Positions 10,901-21,964 of a stretch of DNA of 62,500 nucleotides are shown one piece after another. The stretch's first letter is position 1. Each line of letters opens with the position of its first letter. The notes beneath the pieces are model-generated. The model saw only the letters and a program-made list of their open reading frames with translations, was not told where the DNA came from and made no database searches. Location: positions 503,819-566,318 of the forward strand of contig CAJNDS010001513.1 in NCBI GenBank assembly GCA_905221605.1, given 5' to 3'. Position numbers and translations under genes: made by a program. This DNA comes from Symbiodinium natans. Its lineage: Eukaryota; Sar; Dinophyceae; Suessiales; Symbiodiniaceae.

Positions 10901-12508
10901 TCAAGAATGCCAGCCATATCCCAGCACGCAGCCTCTCACCAGGCAATTTGAGGAGTCCTGTGGCTGAGGGCAAGCACAAAGCACTCGACTCCCCACCGGC
11001 AATGCTGAGCCTTGACACTCTTAACACTCACCGTGAAAGGGTCACAAGTTGCAATTCACTCGGTCCTTGTTTCGTGAAGACAGAGTAATTCAAAGCATAC
11101 CAGCCAATGACCAGGGTAAACCAACATCCAGAGGCTAAACCAAGCAACGCTGCAGTTTTGAGAGGCATGAAGAGGATGTGCTGCCGCCTTTTCGGTTCCT
11201 TCATAAAAGTGGCTAGCTCGAACGCACACCACAAGCGCTGACAGTACCTTCGTCGTTGTTGTGGTAGACAAAAAACGACGTCAGACTTGTGTGTGTGTGT
11301 ATGCGTGACAGTACCTTCGACTGTGTGCCCTGACCACCCGAAAAGACACGAACCTCCAAAGGCTCAACAACTTGAACACGAAACCCTAAACTCCTAAACT
11401 TGACATCTTAAGCTGCGTAGAAAAACACTAAAAACAACCTACAAAACTCTGAGTTCTTAACACCCGAAGAAACTTTCCTAACCTCAGAAGGAAGAACCCT
11501 ACAGACCCTGAACACTAAAAGGGTTATCACCAGCCCTAAACCCAAGAAGATTCTTCAAAGAAAATTCTACGTTTTTGAACGCCTTCATGCCCACAACACC
11601 CGAAAAGCAATACCCTGAATACCCTCAAGGGCATTCGGGGTGTGGCTTTTCGATGTTTCGTGGGCGTGAAACCGTTCAAGCACATAGAATCGGCTAGTTT
11701 AGGGAGTTTTCGGAGGCCTGGGGGGAGGCCGCTGATGCTCATGATGCTCCCTTTCTTTCATCGTGACGCCCCTTACGACAAGAGGCCTCGGCGTCAGGAG
11801 GACCACGAGCTTCTTGGAGCTCAACAGGAAGGCAGCCATTGCCATGATCCCCTGTTTCTTCTTCCTCGGTGATCGTTCAGCAGATTGCTCGAAAGCATGA
11901 AGGGTTTCGTTTTGGGTTATGCAAGACATCCCTTCGCCTGATCAAGCGTTGCCGCTATGTGATGGTACATGCACTTCTGGACATGAAGCAGGTTGCTCAG
12001 CATCATGCTGTGCCACGCACAGCTTATCCAGAAAGACCATGCGTGGCCGCTGGAAGGGCCTCTGCAGCCACTGCCAAAAGAGGAAGACAAAGACAAAGGT
12101 GCCATGACCAAAGGCCACCGTCCAGCCTGCAGTTGCTAGGTTCTGCCAGTACCCACGCAGCAGACCTAGCAGGATGCTGACCACCAATGTGCTGAGAAAT
12201 GCTGCACGGGAGTTGTAGACGATGAGCAGGGACAGCAGCTTCAGGATTCTGCTCGAGGCCCAGTCATGGCTGAGGAAGGCATCCAGGCTCTCTACTGGAC
12301 GGCTCAGCTCATAGCTGGGCTGCTTCTCGATGGTGAACATCCCGTTGTCGGGGTTGGCCCAGTGCTGACCCCAGCCAGCCAGGGTGGCATGCAACGGGAC
12401 ACCTCGGAGAAGACTTGGGTGGAGCTTGGTGCTCAACTGCTCGGAGACACGGGATTCAGTGTCGTCCTCATTCGAATCGCCCTGCTCTTCCCACGGTGTG
12501 GCTGCCAT
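7941..12508 (-). CDS. gene A: TIR-like multi-pass membrane protein, uncharacterised dinoflagellate family
   Basis: Five exons on the minus strand. Exon 1 (12508-11990, start ATG at 12508) is acidic at its N-terminus, then carries DAFLSHDWASSRILKLLSLL, two predicted membrane helices (around STLVVSILLGLLRG and VAFGHGTFVFVFLFW) and MVFLDKLCVAQHD. Exon 2 (about 11857-11777) gives GIMAMAAFLLSSKKLVVLL and ends at donor GTAAGG. Exon 3 (from 11237) opens RLWCAFELATFMKEPKRRQH plus a helix. Exon 4 (about 10.96-10.84 kb) has a helix WLAFLMLCLASTVLPLVFYL. Exon 5 (8677-7941) has DAECFCCSHGHRHP, PCDKRLVHKMLKEWYG and three or four more helices, ending at a stop at 7941. The SHDW, FLDK and WC-FEL elements match in order the three boxes of a TIR fold (inference). 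I recall this layout from many uncharacterised Symbiodiniaceae proteins. Exon 1 seems to use a GC donor. Function unknown. Confidence 0.72.
8737..8753. repeat. poly-C tract in gene A intron 4
   Basis: An uninterrupted run of C on the plus strand just upstream of exon 5; on the coding strand it is poly-G. Length may be unreliable in sequencing. Confidence 0.8.
8885..9062. repeat. long imperfect inverted repeat (A-rich arm / T-rich arm)
   Basis: The left arm is a run of ACCAAAAA-type units ending in TCCGGAACTCT (8962-8972). The right arm starts AGAGTTCCGGA (8998-9008) and continues as TTTTTTGGTTTTCTTGGGTT-type sequence. The 11 innermost bases pair perfectly around a 25-base loop and the A/T arms pair imperfectly for about 60 further bases. 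It marks the right-hand edge (gene sense) of the AT-rich island in the gene A intron. Confidence 0.75.
9009..10560. other. AT-rich island with internal repeats, inside gene A intron 4
   Basis: About 1.5 kb much richer in A and T than the rest of the window. It contains diverged repeats: AGTGGTCTTTATTGAATRCT at 9605 and again at 9732 (127 bases apart), with a weaker relative near 9140; and TTTCGCATTTTGGTTGAG followed by about 70 similar bases at 9811 and 10100 (289 bases apart). No open frame resembles a known protein, including mitochondrial cox or cob. It may be an inserted non-coding element or a foreign AT-rich fragment. Confidence 0.6.
11727..11750. repeat. isolated copy of the satellite core inside gene A intron 2
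   Basis: GGCCGCTGATGCTCATGATG with CTCC following matches the array 1 core (GCTGATGCTCATGATGCTCG) at nearly every base, about 2.5 kb away from the array and inside an intron of gene A. Confidence 0.75.
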
Positions 12509-14226
12509 GACCAGTCAGGCTAGCACGCCACAGGTGCAACTAGTGCCAAGGAGGCTACGGGAATGAAAGAGTTCAGTGGCATGCTGGCTATCGGCCTGAA
12601 GCTCAGTACTGGCGTTGCTGATGCAGCGCGCGTCTTTGCGTCCTCTACACCGCAGAAAAGTTGAGGGCTGATGCCTCGAGAGCTGTCAGGATCTGCTTTC
12701 GTGCCACATCCTGCGAGCGCGCTCGCAGGAAGCAGTCCACATGGATTTGGGGTGATAGCTGTCACACGGGCTATCGACTACATAACTATAACTGTCAAGA
12801 ACTCCTGAACTCACTTCTGAAAAGACCTTTGACTTCAGCATACCGCCTAAGAGCCCTTCGCAGGAGTTCAACATCTTCCCCGTTGCGCTTGTTGCCTGTG
12901 ATGCTATTGATACACTTTCCTTGGCATGTCTTTGGGTACTCAAAGGAAACTCCACATTCACCTTACAGGCAAATGTCTTGTCCCTTGTGTGATGTGGCTG
13001 TCTGCGGCTGAAGTTCTGACTGAGCTGCTGCATCCCATTACTTGACTTGGGCAGGGTTTGTGCCAGGACACATGATTCAATGAAGATGCAGCGAAGATGG
13101 GACCGAGAGACGGCCTGAGTTAAGTGTTCCGAGGCTCCACACAGCGAACAAGACCTCAAGTGCGCAGGTTCCCAAACCATTTGGTGTTGGGCCGAAAGGT
13201 GCCCACAAAATACCGCAAAGATGTAGACATGTGAAAACTTGGCGCAATCTTGGTGAAAGCTTGCCACTTCTGAGCCTCTTCCCAAATCCAAGCAGGGCCA
13301 AGTAGGGCGTCTTTTTCCTCGCAATTTCTCCAGCCGCTTGCAGCCACTGAGCTTTCTGCAGCAGGACGCCTCTGGCAGGCATTTCGGGCATCTTGGCACG
13401 ATAGGTGCAAAATTGCGGGACCTTTTCGTAGACCTCCCCATAAATCCAAGAAAGGGTTCGGCTTCGGTTATCTACAAGGCAGCCCTGTTTGGCAAGGCAG
13501 GCCCAGGCTTTGAATGATTGCCAGAGGCACAAGCAAGCGCCGTCGCGACTGGGGTTCCCCTGATTCTGAGCCTCAGCTGTGGAGTCGCGTTCAGGGCGTG
13601 GTATGTGAAGCACAACTCAAACACTGCAAGGGCATGACTTCTTACCATCGTTGTCCAGTCTGGATTTAGATTTGGCATTGTCAAATGCTCAGGGTAGGGC
13701 CTCAATGTATCGTTTCAAGCAATGCACCGTCATGGCACCCTGAATGGCCCTTAAAGCTTGGCTGGGATCATCCGTGACATCGTAATTTGTGGACTCGATA
13801 GCTGACAGTGCTCCTGCCCCTCGCCCCGTCAAGCAGCCTGGCCGGGAACTGAAAGCCTTGCGTGGCTAAGGACCATAGGACCATGAAACAACAAACAACC
13901 TATGAGACAAAAAACAACCTGTAAAATAGAAATCAGCAAAGTAGGAACTGTCGCTTAAGCGACGTAAAGTCTGTCTACGAAGGGGTTTATACAGACGCCA
14001 TCTCCAAGGAGCACGGCTCCAGCGTGGACATCTGGCATTGCCTTCCGAGGGCACACATCATGAACGGCGGCTGAGATCTGCTCAGGGCAATAAGGGGGAT
14101 TTCAGCAACCATCCACAAAAGCCCTCTAAACATTCCAGCAAGTTGAAGCGCACAACATCCGCTCACCGCTGATGCTCGTGATCTTCGCTGTTGGGTCGCC
14201 CTTTGAGGCAACCAGGCTAACACCGG
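12509..14226. other. gene A upstream region with overlapping long open frames
   Basis: Minus-strand frames 13441-12686 (251 codons), 13613-13077 (178 codons) and 13449-13156 overlap each other in all three frames, so at most one is real in any segment. Peptides such as GVLLQKAQWLQAAGEIARKK and DALLGPAWIWEEAQKWQAF look somewhat coding, but I could not choose between frames or find consistent splice sites. Gene A's promoter and trans-splice acceptor should lie at its right edge, next to 12508; none is recognisable. Confidence 0.3.
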
Positions 14227-16600
14227 CCAACACGGGAGCAGCTGGTGCTCATGATGCTCGCAATTGGGTTGCATCATGAGCACCAGCTGTGAGCATCATG
14301 AGCATCAGCTATTCCCACGCAATCAGAAGCGACCAACAGCGAGTGCCTCAAAGGCGACCGAACAGCGAGCATCATGAGCATCAGCGGCTGAGCATCAGCT
14401 GTGAGCATCAGCGGCTGAGCATCAGGTGTGAACATCAGCTGTGAGCATCATCAGCATCAGCTGCTCCCGTGTTGGCCTCATTGTCTCAATGGCGATCCAG
14501 CAGCGAGCATCATGAGCATCAGCTGCCTCCTGTGTTGGCATGATTGCTTCAAGGGCGACCCAACAGCTGAGGTCCTGGGCAGCTGATGCTCATGATGCTC
14601 GCCCGCCCAATTAGTGCTCATGATGTTTGCCCACTTGGCCTTTACTGCTGAGGGCCTAAGCAGCTGATGCTCGTGATGCGCCCGCCTTGGCTTTGAATGC
14701 TCAGGGGCTGGGCAGCTGATGCTCATGATGCTCGCCCGCCCGGGGCAGCTGATGCTCATGGTGTTCGCCCACTTGACCTTTAAAGCTGAGGGCCTGGGCA
14801 GCTGATGCTCATGATGCTGTCAGGGGCCTGGGCGGCTGATGCTCATGATGCTCGCCTGTTCGGGGCAGCTGATGCTCATGATTTTTGCCCACTTGACCTG
14901 TAATGCTGAGGGCGTAAGCAGCTGATGCTCATGATGCGCCCGCCTTGGCTTTGAATGCTCAGGGGCCTGGGCAGCTGATGCTCATGATGCTCGCCCGCCC
15001 GGGGCAGCTGATGCTCATGGTGTTCGCCCACTTGACCTTGAAAGCTGAGGGCCTGGGCAGCTGATGCTCAGGATGCTCTCAGGGGCCTGGGCGGCTGATG
15101 CTCATGATGCTCGCCTGTTCGGGGCAGCTGATGCTCATGATGTTTGCCCACTTGGCCTTCAGTGCCGAGGGCCTAAGCAGCTGATGCTCGTGATGTTTGA
15201 ATGCTCAGGGGCCTGGGCGGCTGATGCTCATGATGCTCGCCTGGCCGGGGCAGCTGATGCTCATGATGTTTGCCCACTTGACCTGTAATGCTGAGGGCCT
15301 AAGCAGCTGATGCTCGTGATGCGCCCGCCTTGGCTTTGAATGCTTAGGGGCCTGGGCGGCTGATGCTCATGATGCTCGCCCGCCGGGGCAGCTGATGCTC
15401 ATGATGTTCGCCCACTTGACCTTTAAAGCTGAGGGCCTGGGCAGCTGATGCTCATGATGCTGTCAGGGGCCTGCGCGGCTGATGCTCATGATGCTCGCCT
15501 GTTCGGGGCAGCTGATGCTCATGATTTTTGCCCACTTGACCTTTAATGCTGAGGGCGTAAGCAGCTGATGCTCATGATGCGCCCGCCTTGGCTTTGAATG
15601 CTCAGGGGCCTGGGCAGCTGATGCTCATGATGCTCGCCCGCCCGGGGCAGCTGATGCTCATGGTGTTCGCCCACTTGACCTTGAAAGCTGAGGGCCTGGG
15701 CAGCTGATGCTCAGGATGCTCTCAGGGGCCTGGGCGGCTGATGCTCATGATGCTCGCCTGTTCGGGGCAGCTGATGCTCATGATGTTTGCCCACTTGGCC
15801 TTCAGTGCCGAGGGCCTAAGCAGCTGATGCTCGTGATGCGCCGCCTTTGCTTTGAATGCTCAGGGGCCTGGGTGTGATGCTCATGATGGTCGCCCGCCCA
15901 ATTAGTGCTCATGATGTTTGCCCACTTGGCCTTTCATGCTGAGGGCCTAAGCAGCTGATGCTCGTGATGCGCCCGCCTTGGCTTTGAATGCTCGGGGCCT
16001 GGGTGGCTGATGCTCTGATGTTCGCCCGCCAAGTTAGTGCTCATGATGTTTGTCCACCTGGCCGTTTATGCTGAGGGCCTGGGCAGCTGATGCTCATGAT
16101 GCTGTCAGGGGCCTGGGCGGCTGATGCTCATGATGCTCGCCTGTTCGGGGCAGCTGATGATCATGATGTTTGCCACTTGACCTTTAATGCTAAGGGCGTA
16201 AGCAGCTGATGCTCATGATGCGCCCGCCTTGGCTTTGAATGCTCAGGGGCCTGGGTGGCTGATGCTCATGATGCTCGGAGATTTGAGTTAGAAAGCCGGG
16301 TCAGCACCAACTGATGCTTACGCTCCCGGGGGCTTGGGTTTGAAAGCCAGAGCCAAGCACCAGCTGATGCTCATGATGCTCGGGGGTTTGCTGAAAGGTC
16401 GGGCCCGCACAAGCTGATGCTTGATGCTCGGGGGTTTGGGTTCGAAAGCCCGGGCCATAACCAGTGATGCTCATGATGCTCGGGCTTTGGGCCTGAGAAC
16501 CCGCGCCAGCACCAGCTGACGCTCATGATGCTGGTGGCCTGATTGCCCCAAACACGAGCATCATGGCATCATGAGCTTCAGCTGCGAGCATCAGCTGCGC
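14227..16600. repeat. satellite array 1 (core CAGCTGATGCTCATGATGCTC, plus orientation)
   Basis: Roughly fifty copies of a core GCTGATGCTCATGATGCTCG separated by 20-50 base spacers such as GCCCACTTGACCTTTAAAGC and GAGGGCCTGGGCAG. A higher-order unit of about 643 bases recurs three times: the string GATGCTGTCAGGGGCCTG follows the core at about 14,815, 15,458 and 16,100. The left edge (14.23-14.55 kb) contains cores in the opposite orientation, forming hairpins. Open frames across the array are products of the repeat and are not annotated as genes. Confidence 0.9.
14239..14289. repeat. 19-base perfect inverted repeat at array edge
   Basis: CAGCTGGTGCTCATGATGC (14239-14257) and its exact reverse complement (14271-14289) flank a 13-base loop. 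It arises where satellite cores switch orientation. Confidence 0.85.
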
Positions 16601-16699
16601 CCGTGTTTGACAACACGTCTGCCGAGGCCTCGGGCTGCAGAGGTATGGGTACCAGAAAGCAGGCACCTCCCGGCACGGCAGGTTTGCACCCCTTTATTT

Positions 16700-16760
16700 G
16701 GGTAGCCCGACCCACACTCCCCAGCCCCCCCCGCAGCCCCCCCCCCCCCCCCCCCTCACC
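16700..16760. repeat. C-rich homopolymer tract
   Basis: Runs of C totalling more than 25 bases (CCCAGCCCCCCCCGCAGCCC then a long C run) just right of array 1. No gene is visible between 16.6 and 17.0 kb. Confidence 0.7.
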
Positions 16761-17010
16761 CTTCGACAATCAGATGTGCACAGAAAAAAAAGAAATAGAC
16801 AGTCCAACTCCAATACGCTCACATTCTCTCACCGTAACCCAACACCACAGCACCTCGAGGCCTCACTAGGCTTGGTCACCTTAGTCAAGCCAATATTCAC
16901 CCAGCCAACGCGCCTCGACCTCCATCTGCACCCCTGCACGCTGCGGGATGTTCCAGTCTGCCACGAGACGGCTAGCAGAGGCAACACCTCAACAGCGCAA
17001 CAGGGTTCTG

Positions 17011-17971
17011 GGTATTCCATCGAAACCTCTCAAGCGAGAGGCCCTGGCAACAATGAATCGATCCGGGGACGAGCACTGCAGAACAGTCACCGAGGCCTTC
17101 TAATCCGAACAAGTTGGCAACGAAAAAAGTAGGGCGAAGTCTCCCAAAACCAAACAATCCCAGAATGCATCCGCCTGTGGAGACTGCACTGTCGAATACA
17201 ACCTTCAATCCACAGCCCAGCGAAACTTGCAAAAGAGCAGCTGGGCATCACGAGGAGGAGTGCCACAGCTGCTGGGGCTGAATCCTGCAAGTGCCTGCAA
17301 AAGGTCAGAACTTCCGTAACCTTGACTGAACTACTCTGTGCGCCTCAGCATGCATATGGATGCATATGGTTGCGACTCTGCGAAACAAGCATCCCGGCAT
17401 CTTGCATCGCATGCTCACCGATCCAGGGCCTCTCCGGCAAAGCAAGCTTCCGTTCCGGGCCTGTCCGACTGTGGCACTTGTTCAAGGCCCCCGTTGCTTT
17501 TTTTACCAACTACTGAACATGTCGGTTCTACAGCTGTGCATCGCTAGACGGTTCAACTTAAAAGCTCTCCTTCTACCGTCGCATGTTCCGGAATGCATAT
17601 GGCATATGGAAGCTTCTCGGAGAGTATGCTTGTGGAAATAAAACATGAAAGAATGAAAGAATGAAAGAGTGCGGGCCTGGCTCCTGCGTTGGCTTCACGC
17701 TCTCTGGAGCTGCAAGCCTTCGGAGATATGAGAAGCTACACACCCTTACATCGCCGACACCCGAGCCTGACAACAGACGCGCAGGCCGTTCAAATGGTAG
17801 GGCCCTACAAGAAAAAGCTTGAGAACCCATGCTGCTGCGTACAACTCTGCTCCTTGCGAGGAGTGATCGCTGCAAAGTACGGTGCAAGAATTTCGATAAA
17901 AGCCCTGGCACCTAGGAAGACTCAGGTATCGCGTCGCAGTTCTTCGATCTCAGGTGGCATCAAGAAGATGC
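17011..17971 (-). CDS. multi-exon gene between the two satellite arrays, unknown
   Basis: Minus-strand exons with convincing sites: from 17971 (acceptor CACATGGACCACAG) IFLMPPEIEELRRD; from 17911 (acceptor TGAGTCTTCCTAG) ARAFIEILAPYFAAITPRKE; 17804-17750 (acceptor CAAGCTTTTTCTTGTAG, donor GTAAGG) ALPFERPARLLSGSGVGD; about 17240-17190 SFAGLWIE with a GTTGTA donor; and 17075-17011 (acceptor ACTGTTCTGCAG) CSSPDRFIVARASRLRGFDG. The sequence is globular in character with no recognised motif. Start and stop were not identified. The gene is boxed in by satellite DNA on both sides, so it may be an active gene, or a decaying one: no in-frame break is seen within the exons found. Confidence 0.45.
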
Positions 17972-18219
17972 CTGTGGTCCATGTGAGAGAGTGTTCAGTC
18001 GCGTCTCTTCGTATACGTGACACTGCTGAAACAGGTGCGTGTGATTTCCGACTTCTTCGCCATAAGTGCAAGACTCTGGATCTAGCCGCAAACTTATCGG
18101 GGTTACCTTAGGCCAAACTCATGAAACAAAAAACCGTCTCCGCGGTTGGACTACATGTCTCTTGCCGGCGAAGGCTTGCAAGCTACACTGCGTGGGAAAT
18201 GTTTTGCGAGCATTTGCCT

Positions 18220-20575
18220 CAAAGGTCAAGAGCATCATGAGCATCAGCCTTCAGCGGTGAGGGTCATGAGCATCAGCTGCTCCCGTTTTGGCGTGCTCAT
18301 GATGCTCGCCGTTGGGTCGGGGTAACACAGGATGCTCATGATGCTCGCTGTTGGGTCGCCTTCGAAGCAATGAGGCCAACACGGGAGCAGCTGATGCTGC
18401 TCTTGCATTGCCGCGACCCAACGGCAAAAAACGCACCATGAGCATCAGCGGTGAGGGTCATGAGCATCAGCTGCTCCCGTGTTGAGATCATTGCCTCAGA
18501 GGCGGCCCAACGGCGAGCATCATGAGCATCAGCTGCCCTTGCGTTGCCGCGACCCAACGGCAAAAAAACACCATGAGCATCAGCGGTGAGGGTCATGAGC
18601 ATCAGCTGCTCCCGTGTTGGCCTCATTGCCTCAGAGCCGGCCCAACGGCGAGCATCATGAGCATCAGCTGCTCCTGCGTTGCCGCGACCCAACGGCAAAA
18701 AAGCACCATGAGCATCAGCGGTGAGGGTCATGAGCATCAGCTGCTCCCGTGTTGGCCTCATTGCCTCAGAGCCGGCCCAACGGCGAGCATCATGAGCATC
18801 AGCTGCTCCTGCGTTGCCGCGACCCAACGGCAAAAAAACACCATGAGCATCAGCGGTGAGGGCTGCTCCCGTGTTGGCCTCATTGCCTCAGAGGCGGCCC
18901 AACAGCGAGCATCATGAATCATGAGCATCAGCTGCTCCTGCGTTGCCGCGACCCAACGGCAAGCATCATGCGAGAATCAGTTGCTCCCGTGTTGGCCTCA
19001 TTGCCTCAGAGGCGGCCCAGCAGCGAGCAGCATGAGCATCAGCTGCTCCCGTGCTGCCCCGACCCAACGGCGAGCATCATGAGCATCAGCTGCTCCTGGG
19101 TTGCCCCGACCCAACGGCGAGCATGATGAGCATCAGCTGCTCTTGTGTTGCCCCGACCCAACGGCGAGAATCATGAGCATCAGCTGCTCCTGTGTTGCCC
19201 CGACCCAGCGGCGAGCATCATGAGCATCAGCTGCTCCCGTGTTGCCCCGACCCAACGGCGAGCATCATGAGCATCAGCTGCTCCTGCGTCGCCCCGACCC
19301 AACGACGAGAATCATGGATCCAACGGCGAGCATCATGAGCAACCTCTCTTGTGTTGCCCCGACCCAACGGCGAGCATCATGAGCATCAGCTGCTCCTGTG
19401 TTGCCCCATCATGAGCATCAGCTGCTCCTGCTTTGCCCCGACCCAACGGCGAGCATCATGAGCATCAGCTGCTCCCGTGTTGCCCCGACCCAACGGCGAG
19501 CATCATGAGCATCAGCTGCTCCTGTATTGCCCCGACCCAACAGCGAGCATCATGAGCATCAGCTGCTCCTGTGTTGCCCCGGCCCAACCGCGAGCATCAT
19601 GAGCATCAGCTGCTCCTGTGCTGCCCCGACCCAACGGCGAGCATCATGAGCATCAGCTGCTCCTGTGTTGCCCCGACCCAACGGCGAGCATCATGAGCAT
19701 CAGCTGCTCCTGCGTTGCCCCGACCCAACGGCGAGCATCATGAGCAGCAGCTGCTCCTGCGTTGCCCCGACCGTGCGGCGAGCATCATGAGCATCAGCTG
19801 CTCCGGTGTTGCCCCGACCCTGCGGCGAGCATCATGAGCATCAGCTGCTCCCGTGTTGCCCCGACCCAACGGCGAGCATCATGAGCATCAGCTGCTCCTG
19901 TGTTGCCCCGACCCAACGGCGAGCATCATGAGCATCAGCTGCTCCCGTGTTGCCCCGGCCCAACCGCGAGCATCATGAGCATCAGCTGCTCCTGTGCTGC
20001 CCCGACCCAACAGCGAGCATCATGAGCATCAGCTGCTCCTGTGTTGCCCCGGTCGAATATTAGAGCCCTTTCAAAATTTCTCTAACATCCCCGACCCAAC
20101 GGCGAGCATCATGAGCATCAGCTGCTCCTGCGTTGCCCGACCCAACGGCGAGCATCATGAGCAGCAGCTGCTCCTGCGTTGCCCCGACCCTGCGGCGAGC
20201 ATCATGAGCATCAGCTGCTCCGGTGTTGCCCCGACCCTGCGGCGAGCATCACGAGCATCAGCTGCTCCCGTGTTGCCCCGACCCAACGGCGAGCATCATG
20301 AGCATCAGCTGCTCCTGTGTTGCCCCGACCCAACGGCGAGCATCATGAGCATCAGCTGCTCCCGTGTTGCCCCGACCCAACGGCGAGCATCATGAGCATC
20401 AGCTGCTCCTGTGTTGCCCCGACCCAACGGCGAGCATCATGAGCATCAGCTGTTCCTGCGTTGTCTCGTCCCAACGGCAAGCATTGTGAGCATCAGCTGC
20501 TCCTGTGTTGCCCCGACCCGACGGCGAGCATCATGAGCATCAGCGGTGAGGGTCATGAGCATCAGCTGCTCCCGT
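18220..20575. repeat. satellite array 2 (same core, opposite orientation)
   Basis: The core here reads GAGCATCATGAGCATCAGCTG on the plus strand, the reverse complement of array 1. The left part (18.4-19.0 kb) is a 135-base composite unit repeated about four times (for example CGGCGAGCATC at 18646 and 18781). The right part (19.0-20.5 kb) is a simpler 47-base unit, core plus CTCCTGTGTTGCCCCGACCC plus AACGGC, about thirty copies with few changes. A foreign stretch (GTCGAATATTAGAGCCCTTT) interrupts it at 20,051. Because 135 is a multiple of three, the left part stays open in frame and gives spurious repetitive proteins (peptides such as EHHEHQLL and ADAHDARR). Confidence 0.92.
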
Positions 20576-21964
20576 CTTGGCCTTATTGCCTCAGAGGCGG
20601 CCCAACGACAACCACTGCACGACACGGTTTTCTTGATAGGCTACGCCTTGTTGAGCCTTTGTTGCTTGGTGCAGTTGATGCTGGCTTGGGAGACAGGTCT
20701 CCGGCGGCTCGAGTTGGCAAAAGAGTTTGCGAGTGATGCGCCGTTTGTTTGTTGAGGAGCTTGCAAGAGTTTTTCGCGGGATGGCCAATGCTCTTCGTCG
20801 CTAAATACACGATCCTACTCGAATTAAATGAAATGTTTGTCGTCAGGCCGCTCGCAAGACGCAAGACCCTCAACATCCCTCAACTGCCAGAGCTCCATAA
20901 TCCAAACTTCAAGCCTTGTAAGCCTTGAGAAAGCACCGCATTGAAACATCCAACTTTCCCGCCTAACGTCCGCACCCCGGCTGCAGCCGCTGCCGCTGCC
21001 GCTGCCGCAGCCGTTGAGGCAGCAGCTGGCAGCTGCAGCGGGGGCCCTGAGGCCGAAAAGCGCAATGACTACGGTGACTACAAGTGACTACAAGTGACTA
21101 CAGGTGACTACAGGTGACTACAGGTGACTGCAGGTTACTCCAGGCTAGTACAGGTTATTACAGGCGATTGCAGGTGATTGCAGGAGACCACAGGTGACCA
21201 CGGGTGACTACAAGCCACTACAGGTGACCACAGTTCACCACAGGAGGCAACTACAGGTGACTGCAGTTGACTACAAGTCACTACGGGGTTTAGGAACTCG
21301 AACTTATGCTTCGAGATGTTTACACAGCTGGCGGCTCAGTGCATGCATGGGCTGAACACTTCTGAATCTGCCCGGCCGCTAAGATACAGCAAAGCACAGT
21401 TTCTTCCAAGCGGCTCTGCGACCACGGCTCTTTTCGGACTGCCGCCTGCGGCAAATTTCAAAGACTCATCAATCCCCAAAAGTTGGCTTCGAAGGGTGAG
21501 ATACGTTCAAGCGTTTTCAATTGTTCTTGCTCTTTGCACGCACCCGCTTAACACTGCTAAACACCCTTCGAGATGAAGGCCTGGGGGGGGGGGGAGGGTC
21601 CGGGAAGACGAAAGGCTGATACAAGCGGAGTGTGCTAGGAGTGACGAATCCAGGATTATGCGACGAACTGCTTCAAGCACTGTCTATCATCTCATCCGAA
21701 CGAACAATGCATGCAGCTTCGTATCCTCAGACCGTTAGGGTCGAGCCCGAAAGCATGGCCATGCAAAGTGCCGCCTTTACTTTTTTGGACAGCGGGGCAG
21801 CGCACACACATTCCTGCGCTGCCAGGTCAACAACTTGCCCGGGCGCCTGTCTTCTCACTGGAGGCTGCATCATCCCCTGAGCTCGAGGGTCACCCCTTGT
21901 TTGCATGGCTTCATGAGATTTCATGATCCAAGCTAAGCCGCTAAGCTTCAAGAACTTCCCCCCT
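20576..21964. other. spacer right of array 2
   Basis: No exon with both splice sites. A minus-strand open stretch at 20.59-20.70 kb ending in a stop (QENRVVQWLSLGRL) is a weak candidate gene end. The rest holds the GCTGCC microsatellite (about 20,985-21,020) and the decamer array listed next. Confidence 0.3.
21064..21290. repeat. GTGACTACAG decamer array
   Basis: About twenty diverging copies of the ten-base unit GTGACTACAG/GTGACTACAA, decaying to the right. Confidence 0.85.

Noticed and set aside
18336-20395. Long repetitive open frames in array 2 as secreted or histidine-rich proteins
   Set aside because: They follow directly from repeat unit length and exist in several frames and on both strands.
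14227-20575. CRISPR array
   Set aside because: Spacers are themselves repeated, units vary in length, and no cas genes exist; composition and context are eukaryotic.
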